From positions 496,001-560,000 of the forward strand of contig NZ_JBHEBG010000003.1 in assembly GCF_046557915.1 (NCBI RefSeq): DNA of 64,000 nt, given 5' to 3'. Positions 16,514 through 25,065 of the stretch are shown here, one piece after another. The position numbers were made by a program, and so were the translations under genes. Source of the stretch: JBHEBG01 sp046557915 (GTDB taxonomy: Bacteria > Bacteroidota > Bacteroidia > Flavobacteriales > Flavobacteriaceae). The notes below the pieces were generated by a model. The model was not told the origin of the DNA. It made no database searches and worked only from the letters and a program-made list of their open reading frames with translations. Each line of letters opens with the position of its first letter. Position 1 is the first letter of the stretch.

Positions 16514-16816
16514 TTACTCAAAACCACCAGAGGAAATCATAGCAATGATTACTCCAAAATAAAGAATAAGAAACACGAGCATAATTAACGAGAGCCCCAA
16601 TCCAATATAGGAAAGTATCCTTCCTGTTTTCACATTCTCGTAACCCGTATATGCGCTAGGGTCCTCTTGGTACAATTTTTCAGCTTTTTTGGCACTAGAT
16701 AGTCCAATAATGCTGAATATGGCCGCAAACGGCCCGCAGCATATCAAGGATCCAACAAGGGATATAATGCCCATGGTCAATGCATTGCTGGCTCCTGGTA
16801 ATGGTTGTTGATTCAT
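16514..16816 (-). CDS. Small two-helix membrane protein, CCC-motif/DUF4190-like paralogue
   Basis: The 100-residue protein has a short polar start with Gln and Pro, a first membrane helix ending in a di-cysteine (LVGSLICCGPF), a polar middle with KAEKLYQEDPSAYTGYENVKTG, and a second helix (ILSYIGLGLSLIMLVFLILY). Its layout and the EKLYxxxPxxYxxxxxxKT string match the neighbouring gene at 16846-17181, so the two are tandem paralogues. Proteins of this shape appear in flavobacterial genomes as DUF4190 or CCC-motif membrane proteins; function is unknown. It is the last gene of a three-gene operon. Confidence 0.75.
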   Translation of the reverse strand: MNQQPLPGASNALTMGIISLVGSLICCGPFAAIFSIIGLSSAKKAEKLYQEDPSAYTGYENVKTGRILSYIGLGLSLIMLVFLILYFGVIIAMISSGGFE

Positions 16817-16845
16817 AATAGATTATTGTTTGTAATGTTAAATGG

Positions 16846-17181
16846 TTATTCTTCTATTCCAAATTGCTCCATCATCTCCTGTACCTGCTCCATATAGGCA
16901 TCCATGCCGCCCATATTCTGTATGGAATATATGGTCCACAATAAACTTATGACCCCTAACACCAAGCCAATAATAGCTACCACTTTGGCTGTTTTAAGTT
17001 GCGAGAAATTGGAATAGTTTTCAGGATTGGCCCGATATAGTTTTTCATCTTTTTTAGTCAGAAAAAAAGCGATTCCCGAAAAAAGAATACCGCCAAGACC
17101 GGCACTAAAACAGCAACATAGGAAAGAAACAATTCCCAAAACTATGGCTATCGTTACATTAGGTAATTTTTGTTGTTCCAT
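16846..17181 (-). CDS. CCC-motif small membrane protein
   Basis: The 111-residue protein begins MEQQKLPNVTIAIVLGIVSF, reaches a triple cysteine (FLCCCFSAGLGG) at the end of the first helix, then a polar loop KKDEKLYRANPENYSNFSQLKTAK, a second helix and a Met/Gln/Glu-rich C-terminus (YMEQVQEMMEQFGIEE). The CCC run is what I recall naming this flavobacterial family. The cysteines at a membrane edge could carry acyl groups or bind metal; that is speculation. It starts 14 bases after the DUF2752 gene and 29 bases before its paralogue. Confidence 0.78.
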   Translation of the reverse strand: MEQQKLPNVTIAIVLGIVSFLCCCFSAGLGGILFSGIAFFLTKKDEKLYRANPENYSNFSQLKTAKVVAIIGLVLGVISLLWTIYSIQNMGGMDAYMEQVQEMMEQFGIEE

Positions 17182-17195
17182 AAAGCAAAGTTTAA

Positions 17196-17495
17196 TTAAA
17201 TAAGTTTTAAAATAAAGTTGGTCATTATAAATAGAATGCTCGATATCATTAACGTAATGATAATCTTATTGGCATACTTAATCTTGAACAGTTGATCTAC
17301 CGCCAAAAAACCAAAAAGTAACATGATCGGATAAATGGCGGGGTACATTTTAAATGCGGCTAGGAAATCTCCCTGAAACAAAAAGGCCACGGATCTTTGA
17401 AGTCCGCATCCTGGGCAATCCATACCCAATATTCTTTTGCTAATACAAGGGAGCATATAGTCTTGGGCGACCAAAAAAAAGGTGGCTAGTTGCAT
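17196..17495 (-). CDS. DUF2752 membrane protein
   Basis: The 99-residue protein has three hydrophobic segments and the DUF2752 hallmark MDCPGCGLQRSVAFLFQGDFLAAF, with two cysteines, a Gly-Leu-Gln-Arg-Ser motif and a following amphipathic helix. Family members are small inner-membrane proteins of unknown function. The CxxC-like CPGC motif suggests metal or redox chemistry, but nothing confirms that. It heads the three-gene operon with the two CCC-type proteins, a pairing I recall as frequent in Flavobacteriaceae. Confidence 0.85.
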   Translation of the reverse strand: MQLATFFLVAQDYMLPCISKRILGMDCPGCGLQRSVAFLFQGDFLAAFKMYPAIYPIMLLFGFLAVDQLFKIKYANKIIITLMISSILFIMTNFILKLI

Positions 17496-17544
17496 TTTAT
17501 AAAAAACAGCTTCGTTTGGTGAAAATTACCATTATTTTTGCTGA

Positions 17545-17733
17545 ATGAAAACAAAACGTATCATTTATTTTATTTTGATTGTTGTTGGTGCGCTTATCAT
17601 GGGGTTTGGAGATAGTTTTGTAACAAAGGAATATGCCCTTTCCTTGGGCATAGTTTTCTTAATGCTCGGTATCTATAAGTCTACCCAGGTCTGGAACGAA
17701 AGTAGAACAAACGAAGAGGATATTGATTCATAA
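17545..17733 (+). CDS. 62-residue membrane protein
   Basis: The protein begins MKTKRIIYFILIVVGALIMGF and has two hydrophobic segments (about residues 5-21 and 30-44) with an acidic tail (NEEDIDS). I do not recognise the family. Its last 11 bases overlap the TTG start of the Smr-domain gene, so the two are probably coupled in translation. It is divergent from the DUF2752 operon 50 bases away. Confidence 0.65.
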   Translation: MKTKRIIYFILIVVGALIMGFGDSFVTKEYALSLGIVFLMLGIYKSTQVWNESRTNEEDIDS

Positions 17734-18274
17734 GTTTAACATAGGAGATAAGGTAGCAGGTTTGGACGATACCATTTCTGGCACGGTGATAGCAGTAAAT
17801 GATTACGAGATCATCATAGAATCCGATGAGGGTTTCCCTTTAAAATATGCGCCTTCAGAATTGATAAACATTTCGGGGGTCCAAAAGATATCGGTTTCCA
17901 ACTATGAAGTTGCGCAGATCAAGGCAGAAAAGGAAGCAGGAAAAAAGCGTAAGGCCCAAGCGGTAAAACCAAAAGAACGCAATCTTCCAAAAATGGAAGT
18001 GGACCTTCACATTAACCAGTTGGTTAAGTCCAGTAAGGGTATGGGCAACTACGAGATTTTGGAAATACAGCTCCAAACGGCCAAAAGGCAACTAGAATTT
18101 GCCATCGCCAAGCGTATCCAAAAAGTAGTCTTTATCCATGGGGTAGGCGAGGGTGTGCTTAAGGAAGAACTTGGTTACCTCTTTGGTAGATACGATTCGT
18201 TAAAATATTACGATGCCGATTATCAAAAGTACGGTTTAGGGGCTACCGAAGTATATATTTATCAAAATGCCTAG
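17723..18274 (+). CDS. Smr-domain protein with N-terminal DUF2027-like part (TTG start)
   Basis: The 183-residue protein has an N-terminal beta domain (HKFNIGDKVAGLDDTISGTV) resembling the start of DUF2027 proteins, a lysine-rich linker (about 70-95), and a C-terminal Smr domain with the two signatures VDLHINQLV and HGVGEGVLKEEL. Smr domains cut nucleic acids, often branched DNA or stalled-ribosome mRNA; here, without MutS, an RNA-related role is possible. Such proteins are sometimes labelled MutS by transfer from the shared domain. The start must be TTG at 17723, since the frame is open only back to a stop at 17660-17662 and contains no ATG or GTG. Its stop TAG shares three bases with the convergent gene's stop. 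Confidence 0.85.
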   Translation: MIHKFNIGDKVAGLDDTISGTVIAVNDYEIIIESDEGFPLKYAPSELINISGVQKISVSNYEVAQIKAEKEAGKKRKAQAVKPKERNLPKMEVDLHINQLVKSSKGMGNYEILEIQLQTAKRQLEFAIAKRIQKVVFIHGVGEGVLKEELGYLFGRYDSLKYYDADYQKYGLGATEVYIYQNA

Positions 18275-18786
18275 TTCACCACTTCGGTCGTGGTAATTGT
18301 ACCAAATTCACTTATTGTAAGGTCGGTTATACGCTCACCTGTAGTGTTTACAAAGGAAATACCGCTTAGGCGAATGGTATGCTCAAACATGGTGGTATCC
18401 GTAGCGTTTTGCACGGTGGTTATAATCACCTCTCCATCCTCGGCTTCAATTTCTTCCACAACAGCGGGGAGTGTGGGTGGAATATCGTCGCAGAAATAAT
18501 TTGTGGTAACATTTTCCGAAAAAATTCTATAAGTAACCTTGGATTGCCCTGGTACAGCGCTGGTAATATCCGTTTCCGTAGCAGCGTTGGCCAGTATACC
18601 GCTTTGCAGTTCCAGTATAAGGGCCTCGTCGTTATTAATCTTGAAGAAAATTGTACTTCCAATTGTAGCGGTACTTTCACAGAAATCTATGGAACTACTA
18701 TCAAAATCTATGGTTTCTATTTGAAGATCTCCGTCGTTACATGAAAATAAGAAGATCAACGCAGATAAAAACAGTGTTTTTTTCAT
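18271..18786 (-). CDS. Hypothetical lipoprotein
   Basis: The 171-residue protein has a short lipoprotein signal (MKKTLFLSALIFLFSCNDGD) with the lipobox Cys at about residue 16 followed by Asn-Asp-Gly-Asp. An acidic tail after the Cys fits the lipoprotein export signal of Bacteroidota that sends proteins to the cell surface, though this one is short. The mature part is beta-rich, with many Thr/Ile and two further cysteines, and matches no family I know. It converges on the Smr gene; the stops share bases 18272-18273. A TAAATTTG box lies only 4 bases before the ATG. Confidence 0.75.
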   Translation of the reverse strand: MKKTLFLSALIFLFSCNDGDLQIETIDFDSSSIDFCESTATIGSTIFFKINNDEALILELQSGILANAATETDITSAVPGQSKVTYRIFSENVTTNYFCDDIPPTLPAVVEEIEAEDGEVIITTVQNATDTTMFEHTIRLSGISFVNTTGERITDLTISEFGTITTTEVVN

Positions 18787-18790
18787 GTCT

Positions 18791-18798
18791 CAAATTTA
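18791..18798 (-). promoter_or_regulatory. TAnnTTTG box very close to the lipoprotein start codon
   Basis: The minus strand reads TAAATTTG, ending 4 bases before ATG 18786. If it is a real -7 box, transcription would begin at or beside the start codon. No TTG at the right spacing was found, so chance is possible. Confidence 0.3.
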
Positions 18799-18864
18799 AA
18801 CGAAATAAAAGTGATTATCCTAGAGGTTTGTTCGGATTTTAGGAGAAATTAACTTTATTTGGAT

Positions 18865-18872
18865 TAATTTTG
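18865..18872 (+). promoter_or_regulatory. Candidate -7 box for the cysteine desulfurase gene
   Basis: TAATTTTG matches TAnnTTTG and ends 28 bases before the ATG at 18901. No TTG is found at 19-20 bases upstream, so support rests on the -7 element and its position. Confidence 0.4.
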
Positions 18873-18900
18873 GTGAATTTTCTAAAACGATGTAGTTACA

Positions 18901-20049
18901 ATGCAAAAGGTATATCTAGATAACGCAGCAACCACCCAGGTAAGGACAGAAGTTATTACAAAGATGCAAGAGGCACTTGCCAATTTTTATGGCAATCCAT
19001 CCTCTACGCATAGTTTTGGAAGATCGGCTAAGACAGCTGTGGAAAGTGCCAGAAAGACGATAGCAAAATATTTAAATGCACATCCTTCGGAAATTATATT
19101 TACCTCCGGGGGTACCGAGGCGGATAATATGATTTTGAGAGGGGCCGTAAGGGATTTAGGCGTTAAAACGCTGATTACCTCTAAAATAGAGCATCATGCG
19201 GTTTTGCATACTGCTGAGGAACTAGAAAAGGAATATGGAATAGCACTACATTACGTAGCCCTTGACGATTTTGGCAATCCGGACCTTACCGATCTTGAAA
19301 ATTTACTGCGGCAAGATAGCTCCAAGAAATTGGTAAGTCTAATGCATGTAAATAATGAGATCGGTAACAAAATAGATTTAGACGCGGTTTGCCAGCTCTG
19401 TATTGATCATGATGCCCTTTTTCATTCAGATACCGTGCAGTCCATTGGGCATTATGCTTGGGATGTTAGGCAAACACCGGCAGATTTTCTTACGGCAGCG
19501 GCCCACAAATTCCATGGGCCCAAAGGAATAGGATTTGCCTACATTAAGAAGAACACAGGATTAAAGGCGCTTATTTTTGGTGGTGCCCAAGAACGCGGAT
19601 TTAGGGCAGGAACCGAATCTTTTCACAACATTGTTGGCTTGGAGGAATCGTTCATCGCGGCCTATGATAATCTGGAGGAAGAAAAAGATTATGTTACCGG
19701 GTTGAAAAGACATTTTATTGAGAACATAAAAAAGGAAATACCTTCTGTAACGTTTAACGGCCATTCCGGAGACTTGGAAAAAAGTACGTATTCGTTAGTA
19801 AATGTATGCTTGCCTTTCGATGAGCAAAAAGCGCTAATGTTACTTTTCCATCTAGATATTAAGGGAATTGCCTGTTCTAAGGGCAGCGCGTGTCAATCTG
19901 GGAGCAATAAGGGTTCTCATGTGTTGACCGAAATTTTGTCCGAAGAGCATCTTAAGAGACCGTCATTGCGGTTCTCTTTTTCTAAATACAATACCATACA
20001 GGAGTTGGATTATACCATTGCAGTTCTTAAGGAATTTGCCGAAAGCTAA
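18901..20049 (+). CDS. Cysteine desulfurase, IscS/NifS type
   Basis: The enzyme removes sulfur from cysteine through PLP to supply Fe-S clusters or thio-modified tRNA. The 382-residue protein has VYLDNAATTQ at the start, FTSGGTEADN, the HHAVLHT His, HVNNEIG, the PLP lysine K203 in AAHKFHGPKG, FRAGTESFHN and the catalytic-loop cysteine C331 within SKGSACQSGSNKGSHVL. The extended loop around the Cys makes it a group I (IscS/NifS-like) enzyme. No iscU or other cluster gene adjoins it, so the acceptor is unclear. It converges on the 20046 gene, and the two stops overlap. Confidence 0.94.
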   Translation: MQKVYLDNAATTQVRTEVITKMQEALANFYGNPSSTHSFGRSAKTAVESARKTIAKYLNAHPSEIIFTSGGTEADNMILRGAVRDLGVKTLITSKIEHHAVLHTAEELEKEYGIALHYVALDDFGNPDLTDLENLLRQDSSKKLVSLMHVNNEIGNKIDLDAVCQLCIDHDALFHSDTVQSIGHYAWDVRQTPADFLTAAAHKFHGPKGIGFAYIKKNTGLKALIFGGAQERGFRAGTESFHNIVGLEESFIAAYDNLEEEKDYVTGLKRHFIENIKKEIPSVTFNGHSGDLEKSTYSLVNVCLPFDEQKALMLLFHLDIKGIACSKGSACQSGSNKGSHVLTEILSEEHLKRPSLRFSFSKYNTIQELDYTIAVLKEFAES

Positions 20050-20699
20050 TTTTTCCTTTTATTCCTTTTGCGTTCCTTGTCATAGGGGAATTTCCGAGTA
20101 GCCCTTTTCATCATCCCATCAATAAGGGCCATGGTGTTTTTACCCGATTTTTTATTGATTTCCTTCTCGTATTTCCAAAGTAATTTGCCTGTGTCGCCAT
20201 CACTTATTTTGATGCCAATACGACCATAGCTGGCATCGCCTAAAATATAATCGATAAAACTGAAATCTGTTTGCACCCCCTTGGAAAGCAACACGTTGAG
20301 GTCTATATTGCCGCTGATAATACCATCGACCTTTAAAATCTTGCAAAGATCCTTTATAGTATAGATGTCTATGTTCTGATAAGTGATTTTCTGCTGGGCC
20401 AAGATGGCATTGGTGTTTGCAACGTTCTGAAATTCCACAGAGAACTTCTTACGGTTTTTTCTTCTAGAGAAATAGGTTTCCAAGGCATTCTGTACCGCTT
20501 TGCCCTCTTTTTCCTCCAGGGTTTTTAGCTCGTTCTTGGATATATCTTCCTCCAAATCCAAGTTGGTAAGGAACGGAATAATGGCCAGGGTTTTATGGTT
20601 CTTGCTAAGCGCATCAAACTTACTGCTTTCGTATATGTTTTTCTGAGCAAAGAGGCTAAATGAAGCTAAAGTAAATAATAGTGCTATGTGTTTTTTCAT
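20046..20699 (-). CDS. Exported protein with CsgG/LpoB-like pattern
   Basis: The 217-residue protein has a signal peptide ending near FSLFAQ. The mature part has LAIIPFLTNL near the start, a central LCKILKVDGIISGNIDLNV and the late IKISDGDTGKLLWKYEKE. This order (an opening ALLPF-like strand, a DGIISG turn, a D-x-x-TGKxxW strand) recalls the CsgG, GNA1162 and LpoB folds, which bind at the outer membrane or activate wall synthases. The match is by eye and weak. The tail is strongly basic (KERKRNKRKN). It follows the TonB receptor gene by 10 bases, so it is probably part of the same transcript. Confidence 0.65.
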   Translation of the reverse strand: MKKHIALLFTLASFSLFAQKNIYESSKFDALSKNHKTLAIIPFLTNLDLEEDISKNELKTLEEKEGKAVQNALETYFSRRKNRKKFSVEFQNVANTNAILAQQKITYQNIDIYTIKDLCKILKVDGIISGNIDLNVLLSKGVQTDFSFIDYILGDASYGRIGIKISDGDTGKLLWKYEKEINKKSGKNTMALIDGMMKRATRKFPYDKERKRNKRKN

Positions 20700-20709
20700 T
20701 TTCGATTTT

Positions 20710-23178
20710 CTAAAATCTAAGGCTGAGTTTTAAATTTAACCTTCGTGCCGTTAAAAAATTTGGAACCGCAAACTGCTGCTTACTGTCCACATCACGCACC
20801 CAAGTGTTCGTAATGGAATTTTGATTGTTGAACAGGTTAAATATTTCAATTCCCGCATTTAACTCCTTTAATTTATACAACCAATGGTTTTCAGGAAAGG
20901 TTTTCTCCCTGTCGACAAAAATATAGGAAATTCCTAAATCTACCCTTCTATAGTCTCTTAATCTATTCTGAAAAATATACGGATCGGCGTAGTTTGGTGA
21001 TCCTCCTGGCACCCCAGTATTGTATACCAGATTTAAATACATCTTAAGATCCGGAATGGTTGGCACGTAATCCTGAAATAGGATACCTACCTTCAACCGT
21101 TGGTCAGAGGGTCTGGAGATATACCCCCTATCATTGATATTCTCCTTTGTTTGAAGATATCCAAGGCTAATCCAAGATTCAGTTCCCGGAACAAACGCTC
21201 CATGCATTCTAAGTTCCGCGCCGTAGGCATAGGCCCGTGCATTATTGTTGGCAACATATCTAATACGTACATCTTCAAGGGTATATGGGTTTACTTGGTT
21301 CAATTTCTTATAATAGGCTTCACTTGTTAGCTTAAAAGGTCTGTCCCACAGAATAAAACTGTATTCATTTCCTAAAACCAGATGAATAGACTTTTGTGCC
21401 TTTACTTTGGGTCTAATTGTACCATTTTCATCCCTTAGCTCCCTATAAAAAGGTGGCTGTTGGTATAGACCTCCCGAAACCCTAAAAAGCATGTCCTTTT
21501 GCCAATTGGGTTTAATGGCAAACTGTAGTCTTGGACTAAAGATGGTATGGTTCTTTTTTTCAATATTTACACCACTTACGGTCCAATGGTGTGCCCGGAA
21601 CCCAATGTTGTAATAAATGTTATGTTTTTTCCATTGGGTACTTTCGCTGTATTGCGCATATCCGGAGAATCGGTTGGTCTTAACAAAATTCTGGGCCGTT
21701 ACACCATCAAAGGGCACAATGGGTGCGTTAAAGGGTTCCTGGGGTTGGTTATTTACAAATGGAGGTAGTGGCGGACGTATAGAAAAACCCGCAGAATCTA
21801 TAAACTCCGATTCTCGTATCTGGTCCCTAATATCTTCATGGGTATATTTAAATCCCCATTCTATTTCCTTTCTATCTTGGATAAATTTTCCGCCGTGAGA
21901 CAAACTTAAAATTAAGGCGTCCAAATCGTTCCTCGCCCTGTTAAATTGAGATCCCAGCCCCCTTGTTGAGGTTACTTCACCTAAATTATCACTGGCTAGG
22001 TCCGTATTTACAGGTCCTAGTTCGTATTGGGCAATAATATCGGAGTACTCTTCCTCTGTAGTATGATAGAGCGATGAAATAAATTTCAACGCTAACTTGT
22101 CATTTACAAAATAATCTGCCTTAAAGGCACCCAAGGAAGTTTTATATATGTTTTTCTCTTGTCCTTGATAAAATACCAGCAGCGCCATAGGATTGGTCAA
22201 TGTGCCAAAATTTGTTTGCCGGGTCAAAGGTTCGTTCTGGTAATCGTTTATGGACAGATTCCCTAAAAACCCAAGTTGAAACTTTTTGGAGAAGTTATAG
22301 GTAAGATAGGTCTGCACATCCGCAAAAATGGGATTGAAGTTTGTTTGTGTCTGTAGGCTGTTCACCAAAAGGCTGTTATCCCTAAATCGGACGCCGGTAA
22401 TAGACGTAAAGTTTTTGTGCTTGGAGGCGGTTTCCAATGTTGCACTGGCACCGAGCAAGCTGGCGTTTACCTGAAGCCCAAATGCAGTGGGCCTTTTGTA
22501 GGTAATATCCAATACGGAAGATAACTTGTCGCCATACTTGGATTGAAAACCTCCAGCAGAAAAAATCACGTTCTGAACCATATCGCTATTTACAAAACTT
22601 AAGCCTTCTTGTTGGGCCGAGCGTACCAAAAAAGGTCTATACACCTCTATTTCGTTTACATAAACAAGATTTTCATCATAATTTCCACCACGCACGTTGT
22701 ATTGAGTGCTTAATTCATTGCTAGATGAGACTCCCGGGAGTAATTTTAATATGTTCTCTACACCCGCATTGGCCCCCGGTATACGGCGTATTATTTCTGG
22801 TGCAATATTGGTGATCCCCGCCACACTTTTTCTTCCTTCGGAGGTAACAACTACCTCGTCTACCTGCACAATATCGGTCTTCATAACAGGGTTAAATTCA
22901 AAGGTCTCATTGGTAGAAAGTATCAAATCCTGTAACACAACGTTTTTATTCCCAAGGTGGGAAAAGGTTATGGTTTTTTTTTCGTCTGCCAGTATAGCAA
23001 GGACATAAAACCCGTCTTTATCCGAAAAAGTGCCACCTTCGGGAGTACTTATGTTTACGTTGGAAAGAGGAAGGCTATCCGTGTCCATAACCACCCCTGT
23101 AATGATGGCAGATTGGCCCCAACCTATTGCCATGCCACTTAGGGAGATAAGAAAAAAAAGAAGTTGGGGATGCTTCAA
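20710..23178 (-). CDS. TonB-dependent outer-membrane receptor (TTG start)
   Basis: The 822-residue protein has a signal peptide ending in GWGQS, a carboxypeptidase-regulatory-like domain (TGVVMDTDSLPLSNVNIS... to about residue 100), a plug (IRRIPGANAGVENILKLLPGV, YNVRGGNYDENLVYVNE, FSAGGFQSKYGDKLSSVLD) and a 22-strand-type barrel ending in LNLKLSLRF with the terminal aromatic. Size and plug fit a general TonB receptor rather than a SusC. No SusD follows. The substrate is not evident. The start appears to be TTG at 23178, seven codons before the hydrophobic signal core; the next Met (residue 16) would cut the signal peptide. It lies 4 bases past the M23 peptidase stop. Confidence 0.92.
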   Translation of the reverse strand: MKHPQLLFFLISLSGMAIGWGQSAIITGVVMDTDSLPLSNVNISTPEGGTFSDKDGFYVLAILADEKKTITFSHLGNKNVVLQDLILSTNETFEFNPVMKTDIVQVDEVVVTSEGRKSVAGITNIAPEIIRRIPGANAGVENILKLLPGVSSSNELSTQYNVRGGNYDENLVYVNEIEVYRPFLVRSAQQEGLSFVNSDMVQNVIFSAGGFQSKYGDKLSSVLDITYKRPTAFGLQVNASLLGASATLETASKHKNFTSITGVRFRDNSLLVNSLQTQTNFNPIFADVQTYLTYNFSKKFQLGFLGNLSINDYQNEPLTRQTNFGTLTNPMALLVFYQGQEKNIYKTSLGAFKADYFVNDKLALKFISSLYHTTEEEYSDIIAQYELGPVNTDLASDNLGEVTSTRGLGSQFNRARNDLDALILSLSHGGKFIQDRKEIEWGFKYTHEDIRDQIRESEFIDSAGFSIRPPLPPFVNNQPQEPFNAPIVPFDGVTAQNFVKTNRFSGYAQYSESTQWKKHNIYYNIGFRAHHWTVSGVNIEKKNHTIFSPRLQFAIKPNWQKDMLFRVSGGLYQQPPFYRELRDENGTIRPKVKAQKSIHLVLGNEYSFILWDRPFKLTSEAYYKKLNQVNPYTLEDVRIRYVANNNARAYAYGAELRMHGAFVPGTESWISLGYLQTKENINDRGYISRPSDQRLKVGILFQDYVPTIPDLKMYLNLVYNTGVPGGSPNYADPYIFQNRLRDYRRVDLGISYIFVDREKTFPENHWLYKLKELNAGIEIFNLFNNQNSITNTWVRDVDSKQQFAVPNFLTARRLNLKLSLRF

Positions 23179-23182
23179 TGGT

Positions 23183-24883
23183 TTATTTTCTATAAAAAGT
23201 ACTGGTAAAGGTGTTGGAATTACCTACATTATCAACAACCACTACTTTAAGTTCACATTGTTTCTTGTCCAGTATATTATCGTCAAAATTATACGTAAGT
23301 GTTTTGGTCTTTGGTTCGTACTCCATAAGAATCCAATCCCCGTTTAGCGTGGCCGAGTAAGAATCCACTCCACTAAGATCGTCCCATATTTGCAGACTTA
23401 AGTAACTGTAATTGTTAAGCCACTGTTTATCCTTAAAATTCTTAGCCCTTATTTTGGGCGCCAAGGAATCTACGGCCAAGGTGTAGGTACCCAAATAACG
23501 GGTTCTGGTGGTAAAGGTATTCCCCCTTTTAAAAGTGGAAACATAATTTGGCTTTAGGTTTTTATCCAAACGGGCAATGAATAGTTGTTTTCGTTCTGTC
23601 TCCGAATATTTGGATGTATCAAAAGTAATGGTAAAATTACGATGTGCGGGTACCTGGTTGTTATGTACAGTAACGGTATCGTTCCCTTTTTTTAAGTCGA
23701 TATAAAAATCTTCATAAAACGTATTGGCAGGAAAATAAACCTTGGCGACCCCTAGGTCGTAGTTGTTTGGCTTTTTGGCTATAACATAGTTATCGGTTTT
23801 ATTTTCCTCTTTTCTTACTTTTAACGGCTGTCTCTGGCCTTCAACAGGTATTTCTACTTTAGTTAGATTGCCTTCCAAGTCGGTAAGTAAAATTTCCACC
23901 TTATAGGTCAACCCTTCCTTGACCACAATTTTACCGTCGTTATGAAGGGTGTTGTAAATTCCCAACCGATTACCCAACGCTTTAAAACATAGCTGGATAC
24001 GGCGGTTGTATTTACCAAAATAGGCATAATCTATTAGCCTGTTTATATATCGGGTTTCGGTAAAGGAAAAAGCCTCAAAATCATAATCGCTGTATAATTT
24101 TCCGTTCACAAATTGCTGCACCCTATGAATCCCATTTTTGTTGGCAGCAAGGTCTTGCCGGTCAAATGCGTTGAATCCAAACCCAATGGTACCCAATGCA
24201 TAGACCTTATCGGCCAATAGTGTTCCATCTTCTTGCCTGCTAAAATTTATCCGTGATCTCTGCATGCTTTGGTTCAGTTGGGCATCTTTGGACAACGGAT
24301 ATCCGTGTAGTGTTAGCAAAGTGGGGTTAGTGGCATCTCGCACTTCCAAACCATATAACAAGGGGTTTGTGGGTTTCTCCGAAACGCTGTTTCGTATTTC
24401 AAAATGCAGGTGCGGGCCAGAAGAACCCCCTGTATTGCCCGTATAAGCCAAAAGTTCCCCTTGTTGCAGTTTAAGTTCCCCGTACTCCGGAAACACCTCT
24501 ACCTCGTAAGACTTTTTTTTGTATTGCAATTTTTTTATGTAGGTCTCTATTTTTGGTGAAAATTTTTGAAGATGCCCGTATACGGAGGTATACCCATTAG
24601 GATGAGCCAAATAAATTACCTTGCCGTAACCCCATAAGGACACCTTAATTCTTGTTACCGTTGCATCACCAATGGCATATACAGGCAATCCTTGCCGCTG
24701 CTGGGTCTTTATATCTATTCCGGAATGAAAATGGTTGGATCTGAGCTCGCCAAACGTACCGGCCAAAATTAATGGAATATCCAATGGAGGTATAAAAGCA
24801 TCTTTGGGGTAATTTTCCTGACCGATTATTTGGATCGAAAAAAATAACAGTAGGCCTAAAACAGTGATTCTCATAATATGCAT
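23183..24883 (-). CDS. M23 family metallopeptidase
   Basis: M23 enzymes are zinc peptidases that cut peptidoglycan cross-links, or inactive relatives that bind wall. The 566-residue protein has a signal peptide (MRITVLGLLLFFSIQIIGQ), then the peptidase domain with HFHSGIDI (His53, Asp57) and GPHLHFEIRN near 155, so all zinc-ligand positions are present. About 380 further residues form beta-rich domains, including a cadherin/Ig-like part (VDSLAPKIRAKNF, DDLSGVDSYSATL). Start is ATG 24883 or 24874; the latter begins directly at the signal peptide. The downstream TonB receptor gene follows after 4 bases, so they are co-transcribed. Confidence 0.92.
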   Translation of the reverse strand: MHIMRITVLGLLLFFSIQIIGQENYPKDAFIPPLDIPLILAGTFGELRSNHFHSGIDIKTQQRQGLPVYAIGDATVTRIKVSLWGYGKVIYLAHPNGYTSVYGHLQKFSPKIETYIKKLQYKKKSYEVEVFPEYGELKLQQGELLAYTGNTGGSSGPHLHFEIRNSVSEKPTNPLLYGLEVRDATNPTLLTLHGYPLSKDAQLNQSMQRSRINFSRQEDGTLLADKVYALGTIGFGFNAFDRQDLAANKNGIHRVQQFVNGKLYSDYDFEAFSFTETRYINRLIDYAYFGKYNRRIQLCFKALGNRLGIYNTLHNDGKIVVKEGLTYKVEILLTDLEGNLTKVEIPVEGQRQPLKVRKEENKTDNYVIAKKPNNYDLGVAKVYFPANTFYEDFYIDLKKGNDTVTVHNNQVPAHRNFTITFDTSKYSETERKQLFIARLDKNLKPNYVSTFKRGNTFTTRTRYLGTYTLAVDSLAPKIRAKNFKDKQWLNNYSYLSLQIWDDLSGVDSYSATLNGDWILMEYEPKTKTLTYNFDDNILDKKQCELKVVVVDNVGNSNTFTSTFYRK

Positions 24884-25010
24884 AAGTTAGTACGAAAGTA
24901 ACCATTACCGTTGAATTCTAGAAAACCCCAAGGCTTAAAAAGACCGATTTTCCGAATTGGCTCAATTAAAAGGAATTAAAGTATAGCTTCAAGAATAAAT
25001 AGGAAAAGTA

Positions 25011-25041
25011 TTGCGAAGTCGGTAGATGTATGTTAACTTTG
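25011..25041 (+). promoter_or_regulatory. Bacteroidota promoter of the zapB-like/zapA unit
   Basis: TTG at 25011-25013, a 20-base spacer and TAACTTTG at 25034-25041 match the -33/-7 pattern. The -7 box ends 24 bases before ATG 25066. Confidence 0.75.
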
Positions 25042-25065
25042 TGTAAAATGCATTGACATTTGCAA

